From contig NZ_QQGD01000007.1 in assembly GCF_003490935.1 (NCBI RefSeq), positions 26,623-90,622 on the forward strand: DNA of 64,000 nucleotides, written 5' to 3'. The position numbers were made by a program, and so were the translations under genes. Positions within the stretch are counted from its first letter, which is position 1. Every line of letters begins with the position of its first letter. The stretch comes from Haemophilus haemolyticus_M (GTDB lineage: Bacteria; Pseudomonadota; Gammaproteobacteria; Enterobacterales; Pasteurellaceae). The notes under the pieces are model-generated. The model searched no databases. It was not told the DNA's origin and saw only the letters and a list, made by a program, of their open reading frames with translations. Below are positions 1-8,089 of the stretch, piece after piece.

Positions 1-269
1 ATCATTAATAAGCCTGGTAAGACGAAGATCACAGAAGAAAGAGTCCCCGCTGAAGATGCCTGTGTTTGCACCATGTTATTTTCAAGGATACTGGAATCTT
101 TGAAAAATTTAAGCACAGCCATAGAAATGACGGCCGCAGGAATAGATGACGCGAATGTCATCCCCACTTTTAGACCGAGATATACATTGGATGCAGTGAA
201 AATCACTGTAATCAATGCGCCGAGTATGATCCCTCGAACGGTCAATTCTTTTAAGTTTTCGTTATGCAT
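1..269 (-). CDS. OPT-family oligopeptide transporter, N-terminal part
   Basis: Only the first ~89 codons lie in the window; the gene runs off the left edge. The protein opens MHNENLKELTVRG and continues with hydrophobic segments containing NVYLGLKVG and SSIPAAVISM, which are typical of the first membrane helices of OPT/YSL oligopeptide transporters in the inner membrane. The start is the ATG at 269, preceded by an AGGAAC-type ribosome binding site. Substrate cannot be told from this fragment. A plus-strand reading over the same bases is a shadow. The family call is fairly safe; the full length is unknown. Confidence 0.8.
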   Translation of the reverse strand, partial: MHNENLKELTVRGIILGALITVIFTASNVYLGLKVGMTFASSIPAAVISMAVLKFFKDSSILENNMVQTQASSAGTLSSVIFVLPGLLM

Positions 270-418
270 AAAAATGTTCCTTGAGTAAAAAAAGAAAACA
301 CCTAAACATTGTCAAAAATCGAGTATTTTTTCAAGTTTTTTAAAGGGAAATTTGAGCTTATTAGAAAATATTTAATAAAAAGGGGAATATTTGAATGATA
401 TTTTATTTATAGATAAGA

Positions 419-457
419 GAAAAAGGCTAACTCAGGGTGATGTTCATCTGGCTAGCC
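419..457 (-). terminator. Probable terminator of nudE
   Basis: On the minus strand a GGCTA/TAGCC stem enclosing a smaller GATG/CATC pairing is followed by a short T run. It lies 45 bases past the nudE stop. The stem is short, so the call is moderate. The rest of 270-501 shows nothing else clear. Confidence 0.4.
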
Positions 458-501
458 ATGATTTTCCTCTTTTTAAAAAAGAGAAAATAAGAGAACGATA
501 T

Positions 502-1071
502 TCAATTAAGCCCATTATTTTGGCTTAAATAATCTTTCAAAGAATAAAGTGCGGTTAAATTTCTAGCCTCATTGAAACTTGGATCTGCAAGTAATTCATC
601 GATTTTCGACAATGGAAAGCGAACAATTTCTAACGGCTCTGGCTCATCACCTTCTAACTGGCAAGGATAAAAATCCTGAGCAACAAAAATATGCATAATG
701 CTGCGCATATAACTTGGATTGGTAATCACCGTACGCAAGAAATCAATTTTATTGGCCCCCAGCCCCAACTCTTCCTTTAATTCACGATTTGCTGCATCTT
801 TCGGTTCTTCATCTTTATCTACTCCGCCTTTAGGAAACCCTAATTCATAACGTTCTGTGCCAACTGAATATTCACGAATCAATAAAAGATCATCCCCATC
901 AATGGGAACCATCATAACAGCCTGTTGATTGCCTGGTTTGAAACGCTCATAAGTACGTAATTCCCCATTAGAAAACGCCAAATCAACAGACTGAATTTCA
1001 AATAAACGAGATTTAGCAACGACTTGTGCGGTAAGAATTTTAGGTAATTTTTTGGATGAATCGGATAACAT
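502..1071 (-). CDS. nudE: Nudix hydrolase NudE (ADP-ribose / NADH-type pyrophosphatase)
   Basis: A 189-residue Nudix protein expected to hydrolyse nucleoside diphosphate compounds such as ADP-ribose, NADH or Ap3A in the cytoplasm. The Nudix box is complete at about residues 82-104 (G-x5-E-x7-REL-x2-EEL-G) and is preceded by the LGFPKG stretch seen in NudE. The open frame extends 15 codons upstream, but the ATG at 1071 has a good AAGGAAAA site and fits the family start, so it is chosen. The gene is divergent from hslR across 70 bp. E. coli NudE is of similar length. The family is certain; the substrate is inferred. Confidence 0.85.
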   Translation of the reverse strand: MLSDSSKKLPKILTAQVVAKSRLFEIQSVDLAFSNGELRTYERFKPGNQQAVMMVPIDGDDLLLIREYSVGTERYELGFPKGGVDKDEEPKDAANRELKEELGLGANKIDFLRTVITNPSYMRSIMHIFVAQDFYPCQLEGDEPEPLEIVRFPLSKIDELLADPSFNEARNLTALYSLKDYLSQNNGLN

Positions 1072-1141
1072 AAGTTTTCCTTTATTTTGTGATAGGATTG
1101 GAACAAACTGTACCACAAAAAAGCAAAAGAGAAATTCATAA

Positions 1142-1537
1142 ATGGAAGAAAAAGAAGTCAGATTAGATAAATGGTTGTGGGCTGCGCGATTCTACAAAAC
1201 ACGTAGCATTGCTAAAGCGATGATTGAAAGTGGCAAAGTGCATTACAACAACCAACGCGCGAAAGTAAGTAAAATTGTGGAAGTAGGCGCAATGTTAAAA
1301 CTTCGTCAAGGAAATGAAGAAAAAGAAATTCAAATCCTTGCATTAAGCGATCAGCGTCGAGGTGCACCAGAAGCACAATTACTTTATCAAGAAACCGAAA
1401 ATAGCGTGAAAAAAAGAGAAGAAATAGCATGGGCAAGAAAAAATAACTCCCTTTCAATGCCCCATCCAGATCGTCGCCCAAACAAAAAAGAGCGGAGAGA
1501 TTTATTGAAATTTAAACATCAGGATAAATTTGAATAA
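1142..1537 (+). CDS. hslR: Ribosome-associated heat shock protein Hsp15
   Basis: A 131-residue S4-domain RNA-binding protein. The S4 fold covers about residues 5-65 (RLDKWLWAARFYKTRS, then the GKV motif) and is followed by a highly basic C-terminal tail, as in E. coli Hsp15. In E. coli this protein binds free 50S subunits carrying a nascent chain and helps recycle them after heat stress. It is divergent from nudE and convergent with asnC, with only 25 bp between the stops containing an uptake-sequence copy. Length matches the family. Confidence 0.9.
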   Translation: MEEKEVRLDKWLWAARFYKTRSIAKAMIESGKVHYNNQRAKVSKIVEVGAMLKLRQGNEEKEIQILALSDQRRGAPEAQLLYQETENSVKKREEIAWARKNNSLSMPHPDRRPNKKERRDLLKFKHQDKFE

Positions 1538-1562
1538 AAATTTCACCGCACTTTCTATATTC

Positions 1563-2015
1563 TTAAGGTTTAATATCTCGCAAAATTGGATTTTGCATTG
1601 AAATCAAGGTTTCAGTAGACTGAATTTCATCAATTAACTGAATCTTGGTCGCCAAAACAGAATGTAATTCTGCGATTGTGTGTGTCATCACCTTTAAGAA
1701 AATCGAGTAATTGCCCGTTGTATAATAGGCTTCCACCACTTCATCGAAACTTTCTAGCTTTTTGATCACTTTCTCATAATCTTTTGCGCTTTTTAGAATA
1801 ATGCCGATAAAACAGCATACGTCATAACCTAATTTACGCTCATCAATGATCACCTTCGTGCCTTCAATAATGCCCGATTGGCGCATTTTTTCTACCCGCA
1901 CATGAATCGTTCCTGGGCTGACACCAAAGTTTTTAGCCATTTCGGCATAGGGAGTTCTCGCATCTTTGGTTAGTACACGTAAGATTTGCTGATCTAAACT
2001 ATCGATGTTGTGCAT
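1563..2015 (-). CDS. asnC: Transcriptional regulator AsnC (Lrp/AsnC family)
   Basis: A 150-residue regulator with an N-terminal helix-turn-helix (about residues 22-41, PYAEMAKNFGVSPGTIHVRV) and a C-terminal RAM effector-binding domain (about 65-145). In E. coli AsnC activates asnA and represses its own gene in response to asparagine. Here it is divergent from asnA over a 153-bp AT-rich region that should hold both promoters and the AsnC sites. The context makes AsnC much more likely than Lrp or another paralogue. Confidence 0.92.
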   Translation of the reverse strand: MHNIDSLDQQILRVLTKDARTPYAEMAKNFGVSPGTIHVRVEKMRQSGIIEGTKVIIDERKLGYDVCCFIGIILKSAKDYEKVIKKLESFDEVVEAYYTTGNYSIFLKVMTHTIAELHSVLATKIQLIDEIQSTETLISMQNPILRDIKP

Positions 2016-2168
2016 AAAATCTTCTCCTTTAGATTTTATTTAATTTTTTCCTAACGAATTAGATAATATTCAACCAAGAAAAGAAAGTAAACAAAATACT
2101 TGAAATAAAATCATCATTTACTGAATAATACTCAAAAATATTATTTTTCTTAAAAAAAGGTTATCAAA

Positions 2169-3161
2169 ATGAAAAAGACATTTATTTTACAACAACAAGA
2201 AATCAGTTTTGTGAAGAATACCTTCACCCAAAATCTTATTGAACAACTTGGCATTATTGAAGTACAAGGTCCTATCTTGAGCCAAGTGGGTAACGGAATG
2301 CAAGATAACTTATCTGGCATTGAAAAAGCCGTTCAAGTTAACGTGAAATGTATTCCAAATGCGGTATTTGAAGTAGTACATTCTCTTGCAAAATGGAAAC
2401 GCCATACCCTTGCTCGCTTCCACTTTAAAGAAGGCGAAGGCTTGTTTGTTCATATGAAAGCATTACGTCCAGATGAAGATTCTCTTGATCCAACGCACTC
2501 TGTTTATGTGGATCAATGGGACTGGGAAAAAGTGATTCCTGAAGGTCGTCGTAATTTTGCATACTTAAAAGAAACGGTAAATTCTATTTATCGTGCTATT
2601 CGTTTAACAGAATTAGCCGTAGAAGCACGTTTTGATATCCCTTCGATTCTTCCAAAACACATTACCTTTGTGCATAGCGAAGATTTAGTAAAACGCTATC
2701 CTGATTTAAGCAGTAAAGAACGTGAAAACGCAATTTGTAAAGAATACGGTGCAGTATTCTTAATTGGGATTGGCGGTAAACTTTCAGATGGCAAACCTCA
2801 TGATGGTCGAGCACCTGACTATGATGACTGGACAACTGAATCTGAAAACGGCTATAAAGGCTTAAACGGTGACATTTTGGTATGGAACGACCAATTAGGT
2901 AAAGCCTTTGAACTTTCCTCAATGGGTATCCGCGTAGATGAAAGTGCATTACGTTTACAAGTAAGCTTAACAGGTGATGAAGACCGCTTAAAGATGGATT
3001 GGCACCAAGATTTATTAAACGGAAAATTACCATTAACTATCGGAGGCGGTATCGGTCAATCTCGCTTAGCGATGCTTTTACTTCGTAAAAAACATATCGG
3101 TGAAGTACAATCAAGCGTATGGCCAAAAGAAATGTTAGAGGAATTTTCAAATATTCTGTAA
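2169..3161 (+). CDS. asnA: Aspartate-ammonia ligase (asparagine synthetase A)
   Basis: A 330-residue, full-length AsnA that makes asparagine from aspartate, ammonia and ATP, giving AMP and pyrophosphate. It has a class II aminoacyl-tRNA-synthetase-like fold; the C-terminal GGGIGQSRLAMLLL is the conserved ATP-binding motif and the N-terminal FILQQQEISFVKNTF opening is typical. It is divergent from its regulator asnC. The ATG at 2169 follows an AAAGG-type site. Downstream lies a possible insertion-sequence remnant and then glpC in convergent orientation. Confidence 0.97.
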   Translation: MKKTFILQQQEISFVKNTFTQNLIEQLGIIEVQGPILSQVGNGMQDNLSGIEKAVQVNVKCIPNAVFEVVHSLAKWKRHTLARFHFKEGEGLFVHMKALRPDEDSLDPTHSVYVDQWDWEKVIPEGRRNFAYLKETVNSIYRAIRLTELAVEARFDIPSILPKHITFVHSEDLVKRYPDLSSKERENAICKEYGAVFLIGIGGKLSDGKPHDGRAPDYDDWTTESENGYKGLNGDILVWNDQLGKAFELSSMGIRVDESALRLQVSLTGDEDRLKMDWHQDLLNGKLPLTIGGGIGQSRLAMLLLRKKHIGEVQSSVWPKEMLEEFSNIL

Positions 3162-3179
3162 ATTGATTTACCCCAAAAC

Positions 3180-3400
3180 CTAGACTCTTTAATTAAGGAC
3201 TGATGACGATATTGTGTCGAATTCAGTCCTTTTAATTTCAATTGAATTCATCGATAAGTCGCCATTTAATACGCCAGCCTTGGTTTGAACCATTGATCTT
3301 ATTTATTATAAAAACTAGCAGTATCTGCTGATACCTCACTTTCCTATTCAGAATTGGTTGGAGAACCTATTTTAAATTTGATTGTGTAATGTTTACCCAT
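3180..3400 (-). mobile_element. Possible decayed insertion-sequence remnant
   Basis: On the minus strand an ATG at 3400, with a GGAG site, starts an 18-residue reading frame beginning MGKHYTIKFK, which resembles the first residues of IS3/IS150-type OrfA transposases, and then stops (TAG, 3344-3346). A short reading ending GWRIKWRLIDEFN and an inverted repeat AAGGACTGA/TCAGTCCTT (3195-3231) follow. No complete transposase is present. The resemblance is to a short stretch only, so this is tentative. The inverted repeat could instead be the asnA terminator. The remaining stretch to 3485 shows nothing clear. Confidence 0.4.
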
Positions 3401-3485
3401 AATAAAATCTCCACCTCAATGGTTGGTTTGTTTAGTCTAGCTTTTTGGATACAAATAAAATTTACCGCACTTTTTTCTACTTATA

Positions 3486-3517
3486 AAAAATGCACTTTCA
3501 TTACAAAGTGCATTTTT
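3486..3517. terminator. Bidirectional terminator after glpC
   Basis: A 13-bp perfect stem AAAAATGCACTTT / AAAGTGCATTTTT with a 6-base loop gives a T run on both strands. It sits 8 bases past the glpC stop. Confidence 0.75.
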
Positions 3518-3524
3518 CTTATTT

Positions 3525-4805
3525 TTAAGCATCCATCGACATACAGAGTAAGGTTAATGGGTGAATACAGGTCACGTTAGATGACATATCAATTTGCCAT
3601 TTACAGGTTTGGCATTCCGATATGACGTAATCAAACCCGCCTTCGTTAATATTGTCGAATAGATTTTTACCAATAGATTGTGAAACCTCATAGTTTTCTG
3701 ATTTAAAACCGTAAGTCCCCGCAATACCACAGCATTGGCTAGGTAACATAATGATTTCTAAACCAGGAATTTTTTTCAACACTTCCAAAGTATAAGGTGC
3801 CCAACCTGCTTTATCTACGTGACAAGCAGTGTGATAAGCCACTCGAAGTTTAAGTGGTTTCAGCGGTAATGTTTTACCTTCTTTGAAAAGCTGGTATAAG
3901 AACGGTGTCACCATATGAATATACGGACGTACTTTAGCATTGTCGATGCCTAAAATATGATGGTATTCATCACGCAGATTAAGTGAACAGCTTGATGCTT
4001 CACTGATCACATCTAGTCCATTTTCATCTACCATTTTTCCAATGTAATCGGTATTGAACTGTGCGATGTTACGTGCACGTTCTGGGAAACCGTTCACCAT
4101 TAATGGTAAACCACAGCATTTTTCTTTTTCTAATAGCATCACCCCAATGTTCATCGCATTGAACACTTTAAGGAATTCTTTACCAAGCTGCGGATTATTA
4201 TAGTTCACATAGCAACCATGATAATACGCGACTTTACGCTCAAATTTTTGTTGGTCTTGTAACGCATTTTTCATATACCAGCTACGGAACGTGCCAAACG
4301 CATATTTAGGTAAAGTACGTTCTTTACTAATTTTAAGCGTTTTTTCCAACATAAATTTGGTAGCTTTTAGGCTTGTGATAGTGTTTACAATCGGCGCTAA
4401 TGGCGTATTGATTTTCCCCATGACATCAGTGTTACTTAAAATCGCATCACGCAATTTATTCATTAACGGTTTTTTAGATTGTGCTAAGTGGTTATTACGT
4501 GCACGCACAATTAAATCACCGATTTTCACATCAGACGGACAAGCCACTTCACAACGTTTACAGTTGGTACAATATTTAAGTGCTTCATCGTAAAGTTCAG
4601 CAGATTTTAAGCGTAAACGCTCACCATCTGGGCCAGATTGTTTTGGACCAGGATAAAGCGGATTGTTGCGTGAAACCGGACAAACAGCGGTACAAGCCGT
4701 ACATTTAATACAGCTTTCAAAACTTTCGTCGATATATTTATGGCTTTCAGGTGAATTAAGGGATTGTTTTGCACTATCAATGAGTCGTTGAATATTATTA
4801 TCCAT
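3525..4805 (-). CDS. glpC: Anaerobic glycerol-3-phosphate dehydrogenase subunit C
   Basis: A 426-residue iron-sulfur subunit that anchors the GlpAB dehydrogenase to the membrane and passes electrons to menaquinone. Two 4Fe-4S motifs are visible: C32-x2-C35-x2-C38-x3-CP and C79-x2-C82-x2-C85-x3-CP. Two CCG motifs (CCGLP and CCGIAG) further on mark the cysteine-rich domains shared with heterodisulfide reductase subunits. It is the last gene of glpABC, 11 bp after glpB, and ends at a bidirectional terminator. It is not adjacent to asnA in H. influenzae Rd as I recall it. Confidence 0.95.
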   Translation of the reverse strand: MDNNIQRLIDSAKQSLNSPESHKYIDESFESCIKCTACTAVCPVSRNNPLYPGPKQSGPDGERLRLKSAELYDEALKYCTNCKRCEVACPSDVKIGDLIVRARNNHLAQSKKPLMNKLRDAILSNTDVMGKINTPLAPIVNTITSLKATKFMLEKTLKISKERTLPKYAFGTFRSWYMKNALQDQQKFERKVAYYHGCYVNYNNPQLGKEFLKVFNAMNIGVMLLEKEKCCGLPLMVNGFPERARNIAQFNTDYIGKMVDENGLDVISEASSCSLNLRDEYHHILGIDNAKVRPYIHMVTPFLYQLFKEGKTLPLKPLKLRVAYHTACHVDKAGWAPYTLEVLKKIPGLEIIMLPSQCCGIAGTYGFKSENYEVSQSIGKNLFDNINEGGFDYVISECQTCKWQIDMSSNVTCIHPLTLLCMSMDA

Positions 4806-4816
4806 ATTATTCCCCC

Positions 4817-6115
4817 TTATTTTGCCAAGATTTCATCAGCAACCGCCAAGGCAGTTACAACTGCGACACCCGAACCACAACCAAGCTCAAGGGCATTAAA
4901 CCCACCAATCACATTACCGACGGCATATAAATTCGTTAAATATTGACCGCTCTTTTGCACTTGGCATTGAGCATTAATTGCCACACCAGCAGATTGATAA
5001 GGTTGTGGATGAGCAAAACGATGAGCAGTCCAAGTAAAACGATCTTTATCGTTAAACCCTTCAACACCGATAATATCGGATTCAAAAACCGGCTCATAAA
5101 TTTTATCGAATTCAGAAATGAGTCCTTTACTGAAGAAACTGCCTGAAGCTAGTACGAAGTTATCTGCAGTAATTTCTTCATCTTCGAGCAAGCGAGTGTT
5201 GACACAACGCACTTGGTTTCCTTCAAATGTTGCACTCAATGCACTATCACCGTTAATCATTAAACCACCAAGGGATTCAAATTTACGGCGTAATTGAATA
5301 CGCTGGCGCATACCGAGTAATGATGGTGGCAACGTTGGCAATTCAAATAATGCGAGCTTAGTTGCCTCACGAAGTGCGGTCATAAATTCTTGGTTTTCTA
5401 AACCAAAACAAGCCGGTAAAAATACGGCATCTGCACCTTGCGCTGATTCAATAATTTCTTTAACAAGATCATTAAACGCAAGTTTGTGCTCTAGAAGTTG
5501 AGAGATGTTTACACTGCGGAACTCACGAGCATTTTTACGAAGCTCGTCTAATTGTGGAATATTTAAGAAACCACTAGTCACCTCACAATGCTCAAATTGT
5601 GGGTTTAACACTAAATTCGCCGCTAAAAGTTGAGGTTGAAAATCGTGATAACCTTCGATACCAAGCACCGCAATACGTTTATGCGGAAAACGTTCATTAC
5701 CTTGTACAGTTGGCACACTATTTGGTGAAAGCCACGCACCACGTAAACTACCTAAGCCTGTTACACGCCAATGGTTCTTTTCCGTAGAACCAATTAAATC
5801 AAGATTTAATTCATTAGCTAAACGTTCAAAATCTTGCGCTTTAGCAAGCACTTTCTCTGTGCCCAATAAGCTATAAGGGTGAGCAGGTAATTCATTGCGA
5901 AGTGCGGTGATATTTTCTTTTAAATTTTCTACCGCGCGACCTTCTCCATTTGGCGTTGATGGCATACGGCTTAATAAATCTAAAGAGCCGGATGCAAAAT
6001 CAATGGCTGCTTGACCGTTGTTGATTATCACGCAACGTTTGCCGCGTTGTTGAAGGGCGATGCCACAGGTTAAACCCGCTAAACCACCGCCAATAATGGC
6101 TACATCAAAATTCAT
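4817..6115 (-). CDS. glpB: Anaerobic glycerol-3-phosphate dehydrogenase subunit B
   Basis: A flavoprotein subunit of about 432 residues with an N-terminal dinucleotide-binding motif (FDVAIIGGGLAGLTCG). It works with GlpA and GlpC to oxidise sn-glycerol-3-phosphate to dihydroxyacetone phosphate during anaerobic respiration. An open frame begins 11 codons upstream, but the ATG at 6115, directly before NFDVAIIGGG and behind an AAGGGACGG stretch, matches the family start. It overlaps the glpA stop by 11 bases, which suggests translational coupling. Confidence 0.93.
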   Translation of the reverse strand: MNFDVAIIGGGLAGLTCGIALQQRGKRCVIINNGQAAIDFASGSLDLLSRMPSTPNGEGRAVENLKENITALRNELPAHPYSLLGTEKVLAKAQDFERLANELNLDLIGSTEKNHWRVTGLGSLRGAWLSPNSVPTVQGNERFPHKRIAVLGIEGYHDFQPQLLAANLVLNPQFEHCEVTSGFLNIPQLDELRKNAREFRSVNISQLLEHKLAFNDLVKEIIESAQGADAVFLPACFGLENQEFMTALREATKLALFELPTLPPSLLGMRQRIQLRRKFESLGGLMINGDSALSATFEGNQVRCVNTRLLEDEEITADNFVLASGSFFSKGLISEFDKIYEPVFESDIIGVEGFNDKDRFTWTAHRFAHPQPYQSAGVAINAQCQVQKSGQYLTNLYAVGNVIGGFNALELGCGSGVAVVTALAVADEILAK

Positions 6116-7796
6116 TGCTATCCGTCCCTTGTTGTGCTTGTTCATCAAGCGGTTTCACATCATTTAAACCTAATACGCTACCATACATCCAAGATGTAAA
6201 TTCGGCTTCGCGAATCGCTTCACCCCAAGCAATCGGCTCAATACCACGCCAGCGTTCTTCCATAAAAGCAGAAAGTTGAGTGGTTGATTGAGTTGGTGTT
6301 GCCACCTCAAAACGGTTCATTAAGCCTGCAGCACGACATGCACACAGTTCAGCTTGGCAAGTACCCATACCAACACGAGTACGGCGGCGTAAATCCACAA
6401 TGTTATTTACACCCAATTCATCAATCGCGTAGCGCACTTCGCCCGCCGTCACCGCTTCACATTCACAAACCATTGAACGATCTAAACGTTCTTTTTCAAG
6501 CAAACGAGTAGCACGCGAACCATGACGATACACAGCAGAATAACGAATTGTACTTGGTAATGAAATGACTTTTTGGTTGGTTTCTTGACGGCTTTCAGTA
6601 GAGCCTGGCAAAGGTTGCTCCGCAGTCACACAACGAGCCGTTTTATTAAGTTTTTTACAAACAAGGTCGGTCGCCCATTCAGCCATTAAACGATAAGTCA
6701 TTAACTTACCGCCAGTGATAGTAATAAAGCCATCTAAGCCATCGCGTTCTGCGTGGTCAAGTAACACAATACCACGGCTCACATTACGACCTGATGGATC
6801 ATCATCACTTGCAACTAATGGACGCACCCCAGCATAAGCACGTAATACGCGAGTATGACGCAAGCTCGGTGCGAGTTTTTCACCTTCACGGAAAAGAATA
6901 TCCACTTCTTCTGGCGTCACTTGCATGTTATCGATTTGATCATAAGGAACACGACTTGACGTTGTACCAATAACACAGATTGTATCGCCTGGAACTAGAA
7001 TATCCGCATCAGCTGGTTTACGGCAGCGGTTAATTACAAGTTTATTAATGCGATGGCCCATTACGAGCAATGCACCTTTCGCAGGGAACATTTTGATTTT
7101 GAGATCGGCATATTCTGCAATCCCTTGTCCCCAAATACCACCAGCATTCACAACAAGCGGTGCAAAAAATTGACGTTCTCTACGATTTTTGTGATCGTAC
7201 ACATTCACACCAATCACTTTCCCACCTTCACGAATCAAATTTTTTACTTCGCAATAAGTGAACATTTTTGCGCCGTTTTCTGTCGCATCCATCATATTAG
7301 AGGCAGTTAAACGGAATGGATCAATCGAACCATCTGGCACAACAACAGCTCCCACTAAATCTGGGTTTACAGAGGGCTCCATAATTTTAGCTAAATCAGG
7401 ATCAATGGCTTGCGCATCAATTCCAGATTTTGCACAGCTCTCAAGGAAGGTTTTTTGATAGTCGAGAGAATCTTCAGGCAACGTGATAAATAAGCCTTCC
7501 GTTTCATCTACGCAATGACGCGCAATTTTGCGCAAAATGCGGTTTTCTTTAATACATTCTTCAGCAGATTCTTGGTCGTTCACGGCATAACGCGCACCAC
7601 TATGTAATAATCCGTGATTACGTCCTGTCGCACCCGTTGCGATGTCTCGGCGTTCCAATAAAATACAATCAATGCCACGAAGTGCACAGTCACGCGCAAT
7701 ACCAGCCCCCGTTGCGCCACCACCGATAATAATGACATCGGTACTAAGTGGCGAAAAATCTCCAACATCTTTGTACATGCTAGGCGATAATCCCAT
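6105..7796 (-). CDS. glpA: Anaerobic glycerol-3-phosphate dehydrogenase subunit A
   Basis: The large catalytic FAD subunit, about 563 residues. The Rossmann motif VIIIGGGATGAGIARD and the TGATGRNHGLLHSGARY motif are characteristic of GlpA/GlpD. The C-terminal part carries the cysteine-rich BFD-like segment (VCECEAVTAG and CQAELCACR) that separates GlpA from the aerobic enzyme GlpD. The frame can begin at a TTG at 7808, but the ATG at 7796 behind GGGGGT is preferred. It is the first gene of glpABC and divergent from glpT, with two CRP sites between. Confidence 0.95.
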   Translation of the reverse strand: MGLSPSMYKDVGDFSPLSTDVIIIGGGATGAGIARDCALRGIDCILLERRDIATGATGRNHGLLHSGARYAVNDQESAEECIKENRILRKIARHCVDETEGLFITLPEDSLDYQKTFLESCAKSGIDAQAIDPDLAKIMEPSVNPDLVGAVVVPDGSIDPFRLTASNMMDATENGAKMFTYCEVKNLIREGGKVIGVNVYDHKNRRERQFFAPLVVNAGGIWGQGIAEYADLKIKMFPAKGALLVMGHRINKLVINRCRKPADADILVPGDTICVIGTTSSRVPYDQIDNMQVTPEEVDILFREGEKLAPSLRHTRVLRAYAGVRPLVASDDDPSGRNVSRGIVLLDHAERDGLDGFITITGGKLMTYRLMAEWATDLVCKKLNKTARCVTAEQPLPGSTESRQETNQKVISLPSTIRYSAVYRHGSRATRLLEKERLDRSMVCECEAVTAGEVRYAIDELGVNNIVDLRRRTRVGMGTCQAELCACRAAGLMNRFEVATPTQSTTQLSAFMEERWRGIEPIAWGEAIREAEFTSWMYGSVLGLNDVKPLDEQAQQGTDSNEF

Positions 7797-7881
7797 GTTT
7801 ACCCCCAATTCCCAAAATTTAACAAAAAAGTAATATAAAAATCACAGGCATTGTAGAGAAGTGCGGCCAAATTAACAACAT

Positions 7882-7943
7882 TTTGAGCGCAAAAGAAAAC
7901 AATTTTGTGATACCGATCACAATAATTTTCGCATTCGCTCAAA
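7882..7943. promoter_or_regulatory. Inverted repeat around the first CRP site (possible GlpR operator)
   Basis: TTTGAGCG at 7882-7889 and CGCTCAAA at 7936-7943 form perfect inverted arms whose centre falls within 1 bp of the centre of the CRP site at 7906-7921. The position in the glpA-glpT promoter region would suit a glycerol regulator such as GlpR, but I have no operator consensus for this species. Confidence 0.4.
7906..7921. promoter_or_regulatory. CRP site 1, glpA-glpT region
   Basis: TGTGA-6-TCACA, a perfect match to the CRP core, in the 293-bp divergent region between glpA and glpT. cAMP-CRP activation of glycerol-3-phosphate genes is known in enterobacteria; activation here is inferred. 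Confidence 0.8.
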
Positions 7944-7957
7944 TGGTGTAAAAATTT

Positions 7958-7973
7958 TGTGAAACACTTCACA
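7958..7973. promoter_or_regulatory. CRP site 2, glpA-glpT region
   Basis: A second perfect TGTGA-6-TCACA, centred 52 bp from the first (about five helical turns) and nearer glpT. It is probably the glpT-proximal activator site. Confidence 0.8.
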
Positions 7974-8089
7974 TTTTTTACTTTTTTTACTTCCTTATTT
8001 TTTATTTTCTTTTATTATGCGCCTATCCCTTACTGTCTAATAAAGGGTGAATAAAACTTACACATAATTAAAAGTTGGAGAAAAAAATT

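Noticed and set aside
1212..1481. Minus-strand 89-codon frame inside hslR
   Set aside because: It is a shadow of the well-supported hslR frame.
3389..3580. Plus-strand 63-codon frame downstream of asnA
   Set aside because: It runs across a terminator hairpin and into the glpC 3' end on the other strand and resembles nothing.
7797..7808. Upstream TTG start for glpA
   Set aside because: The ATG at 7796 has the ribosome site and better matches the family N-terminus.
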